DNA of 13,201 nt from Bryobacterales bacterium (GTDB lineage: Bacteria; Acidobacteriota; Terriglobia; Bryobacterales; Bryobacteraceae): positions 1 to 13,201 of the forward strand of contig JAEHDI010000001.1 in assembly GCA_016880505.1 (NCBI GenBank), read 5' to 3'. A program made the position numbers and the translations under genes. The notes under the pieces are model-generated. The model had not been told where the DNA came from and made no database searches. It saw only the letters and a program-made list of their open reading frames with translations. Shown here one piece after another: positions 1 to 7,291 of this stretch (position 1 is the stretch's first letter; the number at the start of each line of letters is the position of its first letter).

Positions 1-1
1 A

Positions 2-265
2 ACGAAGGTCGAGATCGAGGGGATGCGGCCGGATGGCGCCTGGATCATGCTTGGCGGGCGCCCGACGGTAACGCTCTATCCTCCGATCAATCTCAGGCCG
101 CTCGCGGTGCGTGCTGTCCGCCGCGAGAGAGTGCGCTACATCCTCGCCCGCATCGGCAACTCGGGCCACGGTCTTACCGGCCGCGCACTCGCGAGCCGGC
201 CGCGCGACTGGGGCCTCGAGCGTGTCGCCTCCTTCGAGGAGGTCACCCTCTACCGCATCCCGTAG
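2..265 (+). CDS. 3' end of an unidentified protein, possibly a membrane glycosyltransferase
   Basis: The reading frame is open from the left edge and ends at a TAG at 263-265, so only the last 87 residues are visible. An internal ATG at 23 is not a convincing start because the frame continues upstream of it without a stop. The visible part has no membrane segment. It reads as a small soluble tail: a 'GAWIMLGGRPTVTLYPP' stretch, then 'RVRYILARIGN', then a C-terminal 'LERVASFEEVTLYRIP'. This pattern (an unacceptable-address or price-type beta strand, a 'VRYIL' strand, then 'VASF..VTLYRI') resembles the periplasmic C-terminus of large GT-C or dolichyl-phosphate-mannose-type glycosyltransferases. 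The family call is inference from a short tail; that a real gene ends here is more secure. Confidence 0.5.
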   Translation, partial: TKVEIEGMRPDGAWIMLGGRPTVTLYPPINLRPLAVRAVRRERVRYILARIGNSGHGLTGRALASRPRDWGLERVASFEEVTLYRIP

Positions 266-292
266 CCGCCAGTTCCTCGACTCCCGGTACAA

Positions 293-324
293 GACGAAAA
301 CCCGTGACGACGAAAACCCGTGAC
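293..324. repeat. Perfect tandem duplication of a 16-bp unit
   Basis: The unit gacgaaaacccgtgac occurs twice back to back (293-308 and 309-324) with no mismatch. It lies in the 88-bp gap between the stop of the left-edge gene and the stop of the convergently placed GH10 gene. A small hairpin, CCGA-TTT-TCGG, follows at 338-348, close to the GH10 stop. There is no coding role here. A recent slippage duplication is the simplest explanation. Confidence 0.8.
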
Positions 325-353
325 AGTACACTCATTTCCGATTTTCGGTTCGC

Positions 354-1922
354 TTAACTTCTCCACCCCTCGATCAGCTTCGCCAGCCGTTCGTATGCCG
401 CTTTCGGACGAAGATGCTTGTCCAGAAAGCCGCCGTGCGGGATGAATGACGGGTCGGCGAAATCCCACCAGGTGATCGCCTGGATCTCCGGCTTGCTGTA
501 GCAGATTGTGTAGAACTGCTCGACCCAATCGGCTTGGATAGCCTCGCTCCACGCCGCACCGTGCCACACGTTTCTGCTCGGCGTCCTCACCTCTCCCGAG
601 GGAACGGGCTCGCCGGACGAAGAAACTCCGAGTTCCGTGATGTGAATCGGCTTTCCAAAACGAAAGAACCGTTCCAGGTGCCTCTCGATCTCCAGCATGT
701 CCCGGCTCGGATAGTACACCTGTAACCCGGCCGCCTCATACGGGACTTTCGCGTCGTCAAGCGCCCGCACGTACTCGAACGGCGTACGAGCCGCGCGTCC
801 CAGCGGGCCGGAATACGAACGCCGCCGCGCCGCGTATTCTCCCCACGTGCAGCACGAGTTCACCACACGAAATGCCGTCGGGTCCGCCTCCCGCGCGCTC
901 TCCGATGCGAGCCGCGTGATCTCCACGAGTTGTTCCGCATCCAACCCGAGGTCGTTGGCCCAGTCGTGCGCTTCGTTGATCACGTCCCACGTGTGGATAC
1001 GCGTGCGAAAGCGCGACACGCTTCCCAGAATGTACTCCCGGCAACTGCGCTTCAGATCTCTCCACGACTTGTCCTTCAGAAACGCCGGCACGCCCGCGCG
1101 GTGGAACCACACGAGTGGGTGACCTTTCGTGAGAATCCCCGTTCCCGCCATCTTCGAGAGGATCTCCTCCACCCTGGAGTAGTCGGGCTTCCCCTCTTCA
1201 CGCTCGGTTTGCGCACGATAGAAGGGCAGCGTGGCAAAATTCAGCAGCGCGTTGTAGCGCCGGGCGTACTCCTCGGATTTTGCATAGGAGAATGCGTTGC
1301 AGCCGAACAGGAATCCCGGCCGCCGGCCTCCACGTGCGATCCGATGCCGCGCCCGTTCAAGCGCCGCCATTTCGCCCGCCCACATCGTCTCAGCCAGCGA
1401 GTTGTTCGAGTGCCGCACCCGCTCCACCGTATCGCGCGCCTTCGCCGCGCGGTCGAGCGCATGCTCACCGTCTTCGAGCCGCCGCTCGATCTCCGGACTG
1501 AACGACACGCCCTCCGCCTCCGCTGCTCGCATGTAGCGACGCACGAACACCGCCCGGCTGCGCGCGAACTCGTAATTGAGTAGGAATTCGCCGCGTGCCA
1601 CGTGCGCGGCGGAATAGAGCGGCCCGCCGTTGTCCGCATACAGATAGACCTGCCCGAACCCTCGCACCGGCAGCACCATCATGACCTCGAACTTCTCCGC
1701 CGGCACTTCGATCGTGGCCATCCCGTCTCCCCTCACCGTCGGGAGCAATTCAAACGGCCGCCCGTCCGCGTTCGTCAGCAGAAGAGTGTTCAGAAGGTCC
1801 TCCTTCGCCGCGGCGCCAGAGGCGTCGAAGGCGCGGACGGTGACTGGCGAACTCGCCGGCATCCGTGTCATCGCTGCGGCTCCGAGGAAACCGCGCCGGC
1901 TCAGTGTGTGTGGGCTTGTCAT
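354..1922 (-). CDS. Glycoside hydrolase family 10 protein (endo-1,4-beta-xylanase-like), Tat-type N-terminus
   Basis: This 522-residue protein is predicted to be exported and to hydrolyse beta-1,4-xylan or a related plant polysaccharide by the retaining GH10 mechanism. The C-terminal two thirds (about 205-522) fit a GH10 barrel. The acid/base is E317 in WDVINE, the nucleophile is E430 in HITELG, GHPLVW lies at 267-272, and WWDFAD (485-490) is followed by LRPKAAY near the end. The N-terminus has a twin-arginine motif SRRGFLG, but its hydrophobic stretch is short and interrupted by R20, so export is likely but not certain. Residues about 25-200 are not part of the barrel: a strand-rich part to about 120, then an Arg/Glu-rich helical part. 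The His that usually follows the LVW motif is Phe273 here, so substrate preference may differ from classic xylanases. The gene diverges from the RND operon and its start follows a good promoter by about 5 bases. Confidence 0.88.
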   Translation of the reverse strand: MTSPHTLSRRGFLGAAAMTRMPASSPVTVRAFDASGAAAKEDLLNTLLLTNADGRPFELLPTVRGDGMATIEVPAEKFEVMMVLPVRGFGQVYLYADNGGPLYSAAHVARGEFLLNYEFARSRAVFVRRYMRAAEAEGVSFSPEIERRLEDGEHALDRAAKARDTVERVRHSNNSLAETMWAGEMAALERARHRIARGGRRPGFLFGCNAFSYAKSEEYARRYNALLNFATLPFYRAQTEREEGKPDYSRVEEILSKMAGTGILTKGHPLVWFHRAGVPAFLKDKSWRDLKRSCREYILGSVSRFRTRIHTWDVINEAHDWANDLGLDAEQLVEITRLASESAREADPTAFRVVNSCCTWGEYAARRRSYSGPLGRAARTPFEYVRALDDAKVPYEAAGLQVYYPSRDMLEIERHLERFFRFGKPIHITELGVSSSGEPVPSGEVRTPSRNVWHGAAWSEAIQADWVEQFYTICYSKPEIQAITWWDFADPSFIPHGGFLDKHLRPKAAYERLAKLIEGWRS

Positions 1923-1929
1923 GATGACT

Positions 1930-1960
1930 CCGGATTGTATTCCGGCTCGACCGTGCGGTC
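1930..1960. promoter_or_regulatory. Two inverted repeats in the GH10/RND divergent control region (candidate operators)
   Basis: CCGGA-N6-TCCGG (1930-1945) brackets the -10 box of the GH10 promoter. GACCG-TG-CGGTC (1949-1960) overlaps the GH10 -35 box and the position expected for the -35 of the RND operon. Repressor-type operators are commonly placed this way, and one bound protein could control both directions. Arms of 5 bp are short, so chance occurrence in GC-rich DNA cannot be excluded. No regulator gene is adjacent. Confidence 0.4.
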
Positions 1961-1962
1961 AA
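1934..1962 (-). promoter_or_regulatory. Promoter of the GH10 gene
   Basis: On the minus strand, TTGACC (1962-1957) and TACAAT (1939-1934) are separated by exactly 17 bp, a close match to the sigma-70 consensus. Transcription would start near 1927, only about 5 bases before the ATG at 1922. The message would then be nearly leaderless, which agrees with the lack of a Shine-Dalgarno sequence. This is read from sequence only. Confidence 0.65.
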
Positions 1963-1975
1963 TGTGAGTGTGCGA

Positions 1976-1984
1976 TGCTACACT
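1976..1984 (+). promoter_or_regulatory. Extended -10 promoter element for the RND operon
   Basis: TGC-TACACT is an extended -10 element. A 17-bp spacer places its -35 at 1956-1961 (CGGTCA, 3 of 6 matches), overlapping the -35 of the divergent GH10 promoter. Transcription would start near 1991, leaving a leader of about 21 bases before ATG 2012. This argues against the upstream in-frame GTG at 1964 as the translation start. Confidence 0.45.
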
Positions 1985-2011
1985 GTCTCTTCAACAATTC
2001 GCAGAACTGTA

Positions 2012-3202
2012 ATGCCGATGAGGCTCGCAAATCTCGCAATTCTTGTGGCGGTGCTGCTCGCCGGCTGTTCCAGCAGCAATGTTCCCAAGTCGCCGCCCCG
2101 GCCGCAGGCCGCGATGGTCACCACCGCCCGGGCCATCGAAAAGACGATGCCCGTGGACATCCGGGTCGTCGGAACCGTCGAAGCCTTTACAACCATCCGG
2201 GTGAAGGCGCAAGTCGGCGGTGAACTCATGCAGGTTCAGTTCCGCGAAGGCGACAACGTCCGGAAGGGTGATCTGCTCTTCGTCATCGACCCGCGCCCCT
2301 TCGACGAAGCGATCCTCCAGGCCAAAGCAAACCTTGAGCGCGACGCCGCCATGCTGCGGCAGGCCGAGGCCAACCTCCAGCGCGACCTCGCACAGGAGAA
2401 GTTCGCCCGCGAACAGGCCGCCCGCTACGAGAAACTCTTCCGCGAAGGAGTCATGTCGAAGGAGCAGACGGATCAGTTCAGGACCGAAGCCGACGTCCGG
2501 GCGCAGGCCGTCCACGCCGACCAGGCGGCTATCGGGAGTGCCCGTGCCGCCATGGCCGCCGATGAGGCCGCCCTCTCCAACGCGCAGCTCCAGCGGAGCT
2601 ACTGCATGATTCACTCGCCGATCGGCGGCCGGACCGGCGATCTCATGGTCAAGCAGGGCAACCTGGTCAAGGCGAACGACGTCGAACTGGTCACGATCAA
2701 CCAGATCCAGCCGATCCTGGTCGCGTTTTCGGTTCCGGAAAAGGACCTGCCGGCCATCAAGCAGCGCCTGGCCTCCCGCAAGCTCTCGGTGCTGGTGAAC
2801 CCCGCCGCCGCGCCGGACCAGGTCGACGAAGGCGACCTCACTTTCATCGACAACGCCGTCGATACCACTACCGGCGCCATCAAGCTGAAAGCGACATTCA
2901 AGAACACGGGCAGCCGTCTGTGGCCTGGGCAATTTGTGAATGTCATTCTTCGCCTTGACACCGTCCCGGACGCCGTGGTGGTTCCGGCGCTTGCGATACA
3001 GACAAGCCAGACCGGCGAGTACGTCTACGTCGTGAAACCGGACATGACTGCGGAGATGCGTCCCGTCGCCACCGGGCTTCGCGTCGGGCAGGAGATCGTG
3101 ATTGAGCGGGGTCTTAAGATCGGCGAAACGGTCGTCACGGAAGGACAGCTCCGCCTCGCGCCCGGCATGAAAGTGCGGGCACGGCAGGCACAAGGCGTAT
3201 GA
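2012..3202 (+). CDS. RND efflux periplasmic adaptor lipoprotein (MdtA/AcrA-type, HlyD family)
   Basis: This is the membrane fusion protein that links the inner-membrane RND pump (next gene) to an outer-membrane channel. From ATG 2012 it has 396 residues. A lipoprotein signal ends in LLAGC with the lipidated Cys at 19. It is followed by a beta-barrel/lipoyl half ('VGTVEAFTTIRVKAQVGG'), a long Ala/Glu/Arg-rich alpha-helical hairpin, the second lipoyl half ('IHSPIGGRTGDLMVKQGNLV'), and beta-barrel and membrane-proximal domains ending 'APGMKVRARQ'. Domain order and length match MdtA/AcrA. I chose ATG 2012 over GTG 1964 because the signal peptide begins there and the probable promoter lies between them; ATG 2018 is also possible. 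The stop overlaps the pump's ATG (ATGA), so the two are translationally coupled. Ser, not Asp, follows the lipidated Cys. The exported substrate cannot be read from sequence. Confidence 0.93.
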   Translation: MPMRLANLAILVAVLLAGCSSSNVPKSPPRPQAAMVTTARAIEKTMPVDIRVVGTVEAFTTIRVKAQVGGELMQVQFREGDNVRKGDLLFVIDPRPFDEAILQAKANLERDAAMLRQAEANLQRDLAQEKFAREQAARYEKLFREGVMSKEQTDQFRTEADVRAQAVHADQAAIGSARAAMAADEAALSNAQLQRSYCMIHSPIGGRTGDLMVKQGNLVKANDVELVTINQIQPILVAFSVPEKDLPAIKQRLASRKLSVLVNPAAAPDQVDEGDLTFIDNAVDTTTGAIKLKATFKNTGSRLWPGQFVNVILRLDTVPDAVVVPALAIQTSQTGEYVYVVKPDMTAEMRPVATGLRVGQEIVIERGLKIGETVVTEGQLRLAPGMKVRARQAQGV

Positions 3203-6200
3203 ACTTCTCCGAGCTCTTCATCCGCCGTCCGGTCGCCACCAGCCTGCTCATGCTGGCGATCGCCCTGTTCGGCTTCGTCGCATACCGCGGGCTGCCGGTC
3301 AGCGACCTGCCCAATGTCGATTTCCCGACCATCCTGGTGTCCGCCGGACTGTCCGGCGCGAACCCGGACACGATGGCCTCGGCCGTTGCCACGCCCCTCG
3401 AAAAAGAGTTCTCCACCATCGAGGGCCTCGACTCGATGACGTCGTCGAGCGGCTCGGGAAGCACCTCGATCACGCTTCAGTTCGCCCTCAGCCGCAGTCT
3501 CGACGCCGCCGCCCAGGATGTCCAGTCGGCGATCACTCGCGCCACCCGCCTGCTACCGCCGGGCATGCCCAATCCACCCACCTTCCGCAAGGTGAACCCG
3601 GCCGACCAACCCATTCTGTACATGGCCCTCACCTCGGACACGCTGCCTCTTTACGACCTCGATGAGTACGCCGAGACCCTCATGGCGCAACGAATCTCGA
3701 TGGTCAGCGGCGTCGCCCAGGTGTCGGTGTTCGGCGCGGCGAAGTACGCCGTGCGCATCCGGATCGACCCCGAGGCCCTGGCGGCCAAGGGCATCGGTAT
3801 CGACGAAGTCACCGACGTCGTGCAGCGCTGGAACGTGAACATGCCGACGGGTGAGTTGTACGGCCCGAACCAGGCCTACACCATCCAGGCTACCGGCCAG
3901 CTCACCAAAGCCGAACTCTATCGCCCGATGGTGATTGCGTACCGCAACGGCTCGCCTGTCCGGCTCCGAGACGTCGCGGACGTAGTCGACAGCGTCGAAG
4001 AGGACAAGGTCGCATCGTGGTACAACGACGCCTCCGGCAGCCGCAGGGCGATCGTGCTCGCGGTGCAACGCCAGCCGGGCCAGAATACGATCGCCGTCGC
4101 CGACTCGGTCAAGGCGTTGATGCCGGTGTTCCAGGCGCAGCTTCCGCCCTCGGTCCGCCTGGATATCCTTTACGACCGGTCAGCCACCATCCGGGAGTCG
4201 TTCGAAGACGTCCAGTTCACGATGGTGCTCACTCTCGGCCTGGTGGTGATGGTCATCTTCCTGTTCCTGCGCAACGTCTCGGCGACCATTATTCCCAGCC
4301 TCGCCCTGCCCTTCTCCATTGTTGGCACCTTCGCCGTTATGTACCTGCTCGGGTACTCGCTGAACAACCTGTCGATGATGGCGCTGATCCTCTCGGTTGG
4401 GTATGTGGTGGACGACGCCATCGTCATGCTCGAGAACATCGTCCGCCACATGGAGCACGGCGAATCGCCGCTTCAGGCCGCGCTGAGCGGCTCACGCGAG
4501 ATCGGATTCACCATCGTCTCGATGACGCTCTCGCTGGCCGCTGTGTTCATTCCCGTGCTGTTTCTGGGGGGCATCGTTGGCCGGCTGTTCCGCGAGTTCG
4601 CGGTCACTATTACCGCGGCGATCCTGATTTCCGGGCTTGTCTCCGTGACGTTGACCCCGATGCTCAGCAGCCGCTTCCTGCGCCCTCCCTCTGAGCAGCG
4701 TCATGGATGGTTCTACCGCCTGACCGAATCGGTCTTCCAGGGAATGCTCTCGCTGTACGGACGCACGTTACGTTGGACCCTGAAGTTCCGCCCGGTCACG
4801 CTCGCCATCTCGTTCCTGATTCTCGCGGCCACCGTGTGGCTGTTCCTGAAGACTCCCAAAGGCTTCATCCCGAGCGAAGACACCGACCAGATCTTCGTTG
4901 TAACGGAGGCGGTGCAGGGAACCTCGTACCCGGTGATGTTTCGGTACCAGCAACAGGTGGCGGAAATCCTTCGTACCGACCCGAACGTCGATCAGTTCAT
5001 GTCCAGCGCCGGCGGCTTCGGCGGTGGCGGCGGGCTCGGCGGACCCAACTTCGGACGCATGTTTCTTCACTTGAAGCCCCGTTCCGAGCGCAAACTCAGC
5101 GCGGACGAGTTGATGGAGTACTTTCGCCCAAAGCTCTCCGTGGTGCCCGGAATGCGTGTGTTCATGCAGAATCCGCCGACCATCCGGATTGGCGGTCAGT
5201 TGACCCGCAGCCTCTACCAGTTCACGCTTCAGGGCACCGACATCGACGAACTGTACCGGGCCGCGCAGAAAATGGAGCGCGAAATGGTGGCCATGCCACT
5301 GCTCCAGGACGTCAACACCGACCTGCTGCTCAAGAAGCCGCAGGTCAACGTTGTCATCGACCGCGATAGGGCCGCCTCGCTCAAGGTTACGGCGGAGCGG
5401 ATCGAAGACGCGCTGTACAGTGCGTACGGGGCGCGCTGGATCTCGACGATTTATGCGCCGAACAACCAGTACAGGGTGATCATGGAGAGCCGGCCGGCAT
5501 TCCAGGACGAACCGAACGCGCTGTCGCTCCTCCATGTGCGCTCCGGGAGCGGTACGCTCGTGCCGCTCGATACCGTCGCCAGCCTGACCGAGAGTCTCGG
5601 CCCCCAGGCGATCAACCACTCCGGTCAGCTCCCCTCCGTCACCATCTCGTTCAACCTGAAGCCCGGCGCCTCGCTCGGCGACGCCGTCGATCAGATCCAG
5701 CAGGCGGCCGAGCGGCTTTTGCCCGCAACCGTCACCACAACGTTTCAAGGCGCCGCCCAGGCGTTCCAGCAGGCCGGTAACTTGTGGCTGCTCCTGATTG
5801 TGGCCATCTTGGTCATATACATCGTGCTGGGAATTCTCTACGAAAGTTACATCCACCCGATCACGATCCTCTCGGGCCTTCCTTCGGCCGGTTTCGGCGC
5901 GCTGTTGACGCTGATGCTGTTCCGCGTCGAATTGAACATCTACTCGTTCGTCGGCCTCATCATGCTGATCGGCATCGTGAAGAAGAACGCCATTATGCAG
6001 ATCGACTTCGCGCTGGCGGCGGAAAGGCAGGAAGGCAAGCCACCGATGGAGGCCATTTACCAGGGCTGCCTTATCCGTTTCCGCCCGATCATGATGACGA
6101 CCATGGCGGCGCTGTTCGGCTCGGTCCCGATCGCCCTCGGCTACGGCGCCGGCGGCGAGGCCCGCCAGCCGCTCGGCCTCGCCGTAGTCGGCGGCCTCCT

Positions 6201-6285
6201 GTTCTCGCAGTTGGTTACCCTTTACCTGACGCCCGTCTATTACACCTACCTCGCCTCGCTCCAGTCCCGCTTCAAAAACCGGTAA
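3199..6285 (+). CDS. RND efflux pump, inner-membrane permease (HAE-1 family, MdtB/MdtC-like)
   Basis: This proton-driven exporter of drugs or amphiphiles forms the inner-membrane part of a tripartite pump. Its 1028 residues are full length for the HAE-1 family. The N-terminus FSELFIRRPVATSLL is typical of MdtB/C. The TM4 proton relay is intact: D405-D406 in GYVVDDAIVMLENI, matching AcrB D407/D408. The TM10 Lys is K929 in GIVKKNAIM. Two large periplasmic loops (about 30-330 and 560-860) separate two sets of six helices, and the C-terminus 'LTLYLTPVYYTYL' is standard. A Gly-rich patch (605-615) sits in the second periplasmic loop. It starts by ATGA overlap with the adaptor. No outer-membrane factor follows, so a TolC-like partner must be encoded elsewhere. 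A single permease suggests a homotrimer rather than an MdtBC-type heterotrimer (inference). Confidence 0.95.
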   Translation: MNFSELFIRRPVATSLLMLAIALFGFVAYRGLPVSDLPNVDFPTILVSAGLSGANPDTMASAVATPLEKEFSTIEGLDSMTSSSGSGSTSITLQFALSRSLDAAAQDVQSAITRATRLLPPGMPNPPTFRKVNPADQPILYMALTSDTLPLYDLDEYAETLMAQRISMVSGVAQVSVFGAAKYAVRIRIDPEALAAKGIGIDEVTDVVQRWNVNMPTGELYGPNQAYTIQATGQLTKAELYRPMVIAYRNGSPVRLRDVADVVDSVEEDKVASWYNDASGSRRAIVLAVQRQPGQNTIAVADSVKALMPVFQAQLPPSVRLDILYDRSATIRESFEDVQFTMVLTLGLVVMVIFLFLRNVSATIIPSLALPFSIVGTFAVMYLLGYSLNNLSMMALILSVGYVVDDAIVMLENIVRHMEHGESPLQAALSGSREIGFTIVSMTLSLAAVFIPVLFLGGIVGRLFREFAVTITAAILISGLVSVTLTPMLSSRFLRPPSEQRHGWFYRLTESVFQGMLSLYGRTLRWTLKFRPVTLAISFLILAATVWLFLKTPKGFIPSEDTDQIFVVTEAVQGTSYPVMFRYQQQVAEILRTDPNVDQFMSSAGGFGGGGGLGGPNFGRMFLHLKPRSERKLSADELMEYFRPKLSVVPGMRVFMQNPPTIRIGGQLTRSLYQFTLQGTDIDELYRAAQKMEREMVAMPLLQDVNTDLLLKKPQVNVVIDRDRAASLKVTAERIEDALYSAYGARWISTIYAPNNQYRVIMESRPAFQDEPNALSLLHVRSGSGTLVPLDTVASLTESLGPQAINHSGQLPSVTISFNLKPGASLGDAVDQIQQAAERLLPATVTTTFQGAAQAFQQAGNLWLLLIVAILVIYIVLGILYESYIHPITILSGLPSAGFGALLTLMLFRVELNIYSFVGLIMLIGIVKKNAIMQIDFALAAERQEGKPPMEAIYQGCLIRFRPIMMTTMAALFGSVPIALGYGAGGEARQPLGLAVVGGLLFSQLVTLYLTPVYYTYLASLQSRFKNR

Positions 6286-6331
6286 GACCGGAACCATGGT
6301 CTTTGACACCGATGCCCGCGTCCCGTCCCCG

Positions 6332-6358
6332 GCTGATAGCTGGTAGCTGAAAGCTACC
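6332..6358. repeat. Heptad repeat GCTGRDA x3 forming a hairpin
   Basis: Three tandem heptamers, gctgata-gctggta-gctgaaa, occupy 6332-6352 and run into gctacc. Within them GGTAGCT-GAA-AGCTACC (6342-6358) makes a perfect 7-bp stem with a 3-base loop, followed by a weakly T-rich stretch (ctttgttt, 6362-6369). It lies 47 bp past the RND stop and could act as a weak terminator for that operon or be a member of a dispersed repeat family. Confidence 0.55.
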
Positions 6359-6405
6359 TGGCTTTGTTTGGTCACGCGGCGCGCGCCACGGACCGCGGGC
6401 CGCGA

Positions 6406-6411
6406 TACACT
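6406..6411 (+). promoter_or_regulatory. Possible -10 box for the sugar isomerase gene
   Basis: TACACT lies 12 bp before the ATG at 6424 and is identical to the -10 hexamer before the RND operon. No good -35 is visible. If it is used, the leader would be only about 6 bases, consistent with the lack of a Shine-Dalgarno sequence before this gene. Confidence 0.35.
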
Positions 6412-6423
6412 AGGTACCTCGAT

Positions 6424-7263
6424 ATGCCGTATCCCTTTCGACACGCCATCTGCAACGAAGTCTTCGAGAAGTGGAAGTTCGCCGACACCTGTAAGGCCGT
6501 CCTCCAGGCAGGCTACACCGGCATCGAGATCGCTCCGTTCACCCTCGCCGAGGACCCCGCGGCAATCACCGACGCTCAGCGCCGCGAATACCGCGCGGTC
6601 ATGGAATCCGAAGGACTTGCCTTCGTCGGTCTCCATTGGCTCATGGTCGCCCCCAAAGGTCTCCACGTCACCACGCCGGACAAGGCGCTCCGCGAGAAAA
6701 GCTGGCTCCACGTCCGCCGTCTCGTCGACCTCTGCGCCGGCCTCGGTCCGGACGGTGTCATGATCTTTGGCTCCCCCAAGCAGCGCAACGCCGTCGGCGG
6801 CTTGAGCCGCGCCCAGGCCACCCGCCACTTCGTCGATGGTCTCGCCGCCATCGCCCCTCACGCTGCCGAGCGCGGCGTTACGATCCTCGTCGAAGCCCTC
6901 CCCCCCAAGGACACCGATGTCGTCACCTCGCTCGACGAGGCCGCTGCGATCGTCCGGGAGATCAACCACCCCGCCATCCGCACCATGTTCGACACCCACA
7001 ATGCCATCGCGGAAGTCGAACCGCACGCTTCCCTCGTTGATCGCTACTTCGATCTGATCCGCCACCTGCACGTCAACGAGATGGACGGCCGCTACCCCGG
7101 CACCGGGGACTACGACTTCAAGTCCGTTCTCAAGGTTTTCGCCCGCCGCGGCTACCAGAAATGGGTCTCGCTCGAGGTCTTCGATTTCTCGGCCGGCGCG
7201 GAGAAGATCGCCTCCGATTCGTTACGATTCTTACAGGGAGAGAGCAAGAGGCTCGGCGTCTGA
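6424..7263 (+). CDS. Sugar phosphate isomerase/epimerase (xylose-isomerase-like TIM barrel)
   Basis: This 279-residue TIM-barrel protein belongs to the AP endonuclease 2/xylose isomerase-like superfamily, which includes hydroxypyruvate isomerase and tagatose 3-epimerase. Likely divalent-metal ligands are E157 (ILVEAL), D190 (MFDTHN), H216 (LHVNEMDGR) and E251 (SLEVFD), the E-D-H-E set of this fold. The N-terminal 'CNEVFEKWKF..TCKAVLQAGYTGIEIAPFTL' covers the first two strands. I chose ATG 6424 because it gives the usual N-terminus; an in-frame TTG at 6364 would add 20 unrelated residues. There is no signal peptide, so it is cytoplasmic. The substrate (keto-sugar, inosose or similar) cannot be assigned. 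The SDR epimerase starts 28 bp downstream with no terminator, so the two are probably co-transcribed. Confidence 0.85.
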   Translation: MPYPFRHAICNEVFEKWKFADTCKAVLQAGYTGIEIAPFTLAEDPAAITDAQRREYRAVMESEGLAFVGLHWLMVAPKGLHVTTPDKALREKSWLHVRRLVDLCAGLGPDGVMIFGSPKQRNAVGGLSRAQATRHFVDGLAAIAPHAAERGVTILVEALPPKDTDVVTSLDEAAAIVREINHPAIRTMFDTHNAIAEVEPHASLVDRYFDLIRHLHVNEMDGRYPGTGDYDFKSVLKVFARRGYQKWVSLEVFDFSAGAEKIASDSLRFLQGESKRLGV

Positions 7264-7291
7264 CTCCCCGCGCACTCTCTCGGTTGAACGC

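Noticed and set aside
1964..2011. GTG 1964 as the start of the RND adaptor
   Set aside because: It would place 16 polar residues before an otherwise standard lipoprotein signal and lies upstream of the probable -10 element.
1991..3193. A 400-codon minus-strand frame opposite the RND adaptor
   Set aside because: It mirrors the adaptor's codon bias, has no start context, and its product shows no family features.
4768..7071. A 767-codon open frame on the minus strand opposite the RND permease and sugar isomerase
   Set aside because: It spans two well-supported plus-strand genes and the gap between them. The product is low-complexity, rich in Asp/Gly/Arg/Val, with no recognisable motif. Long antisense frames are expected opposite GC-rich coding DNA.
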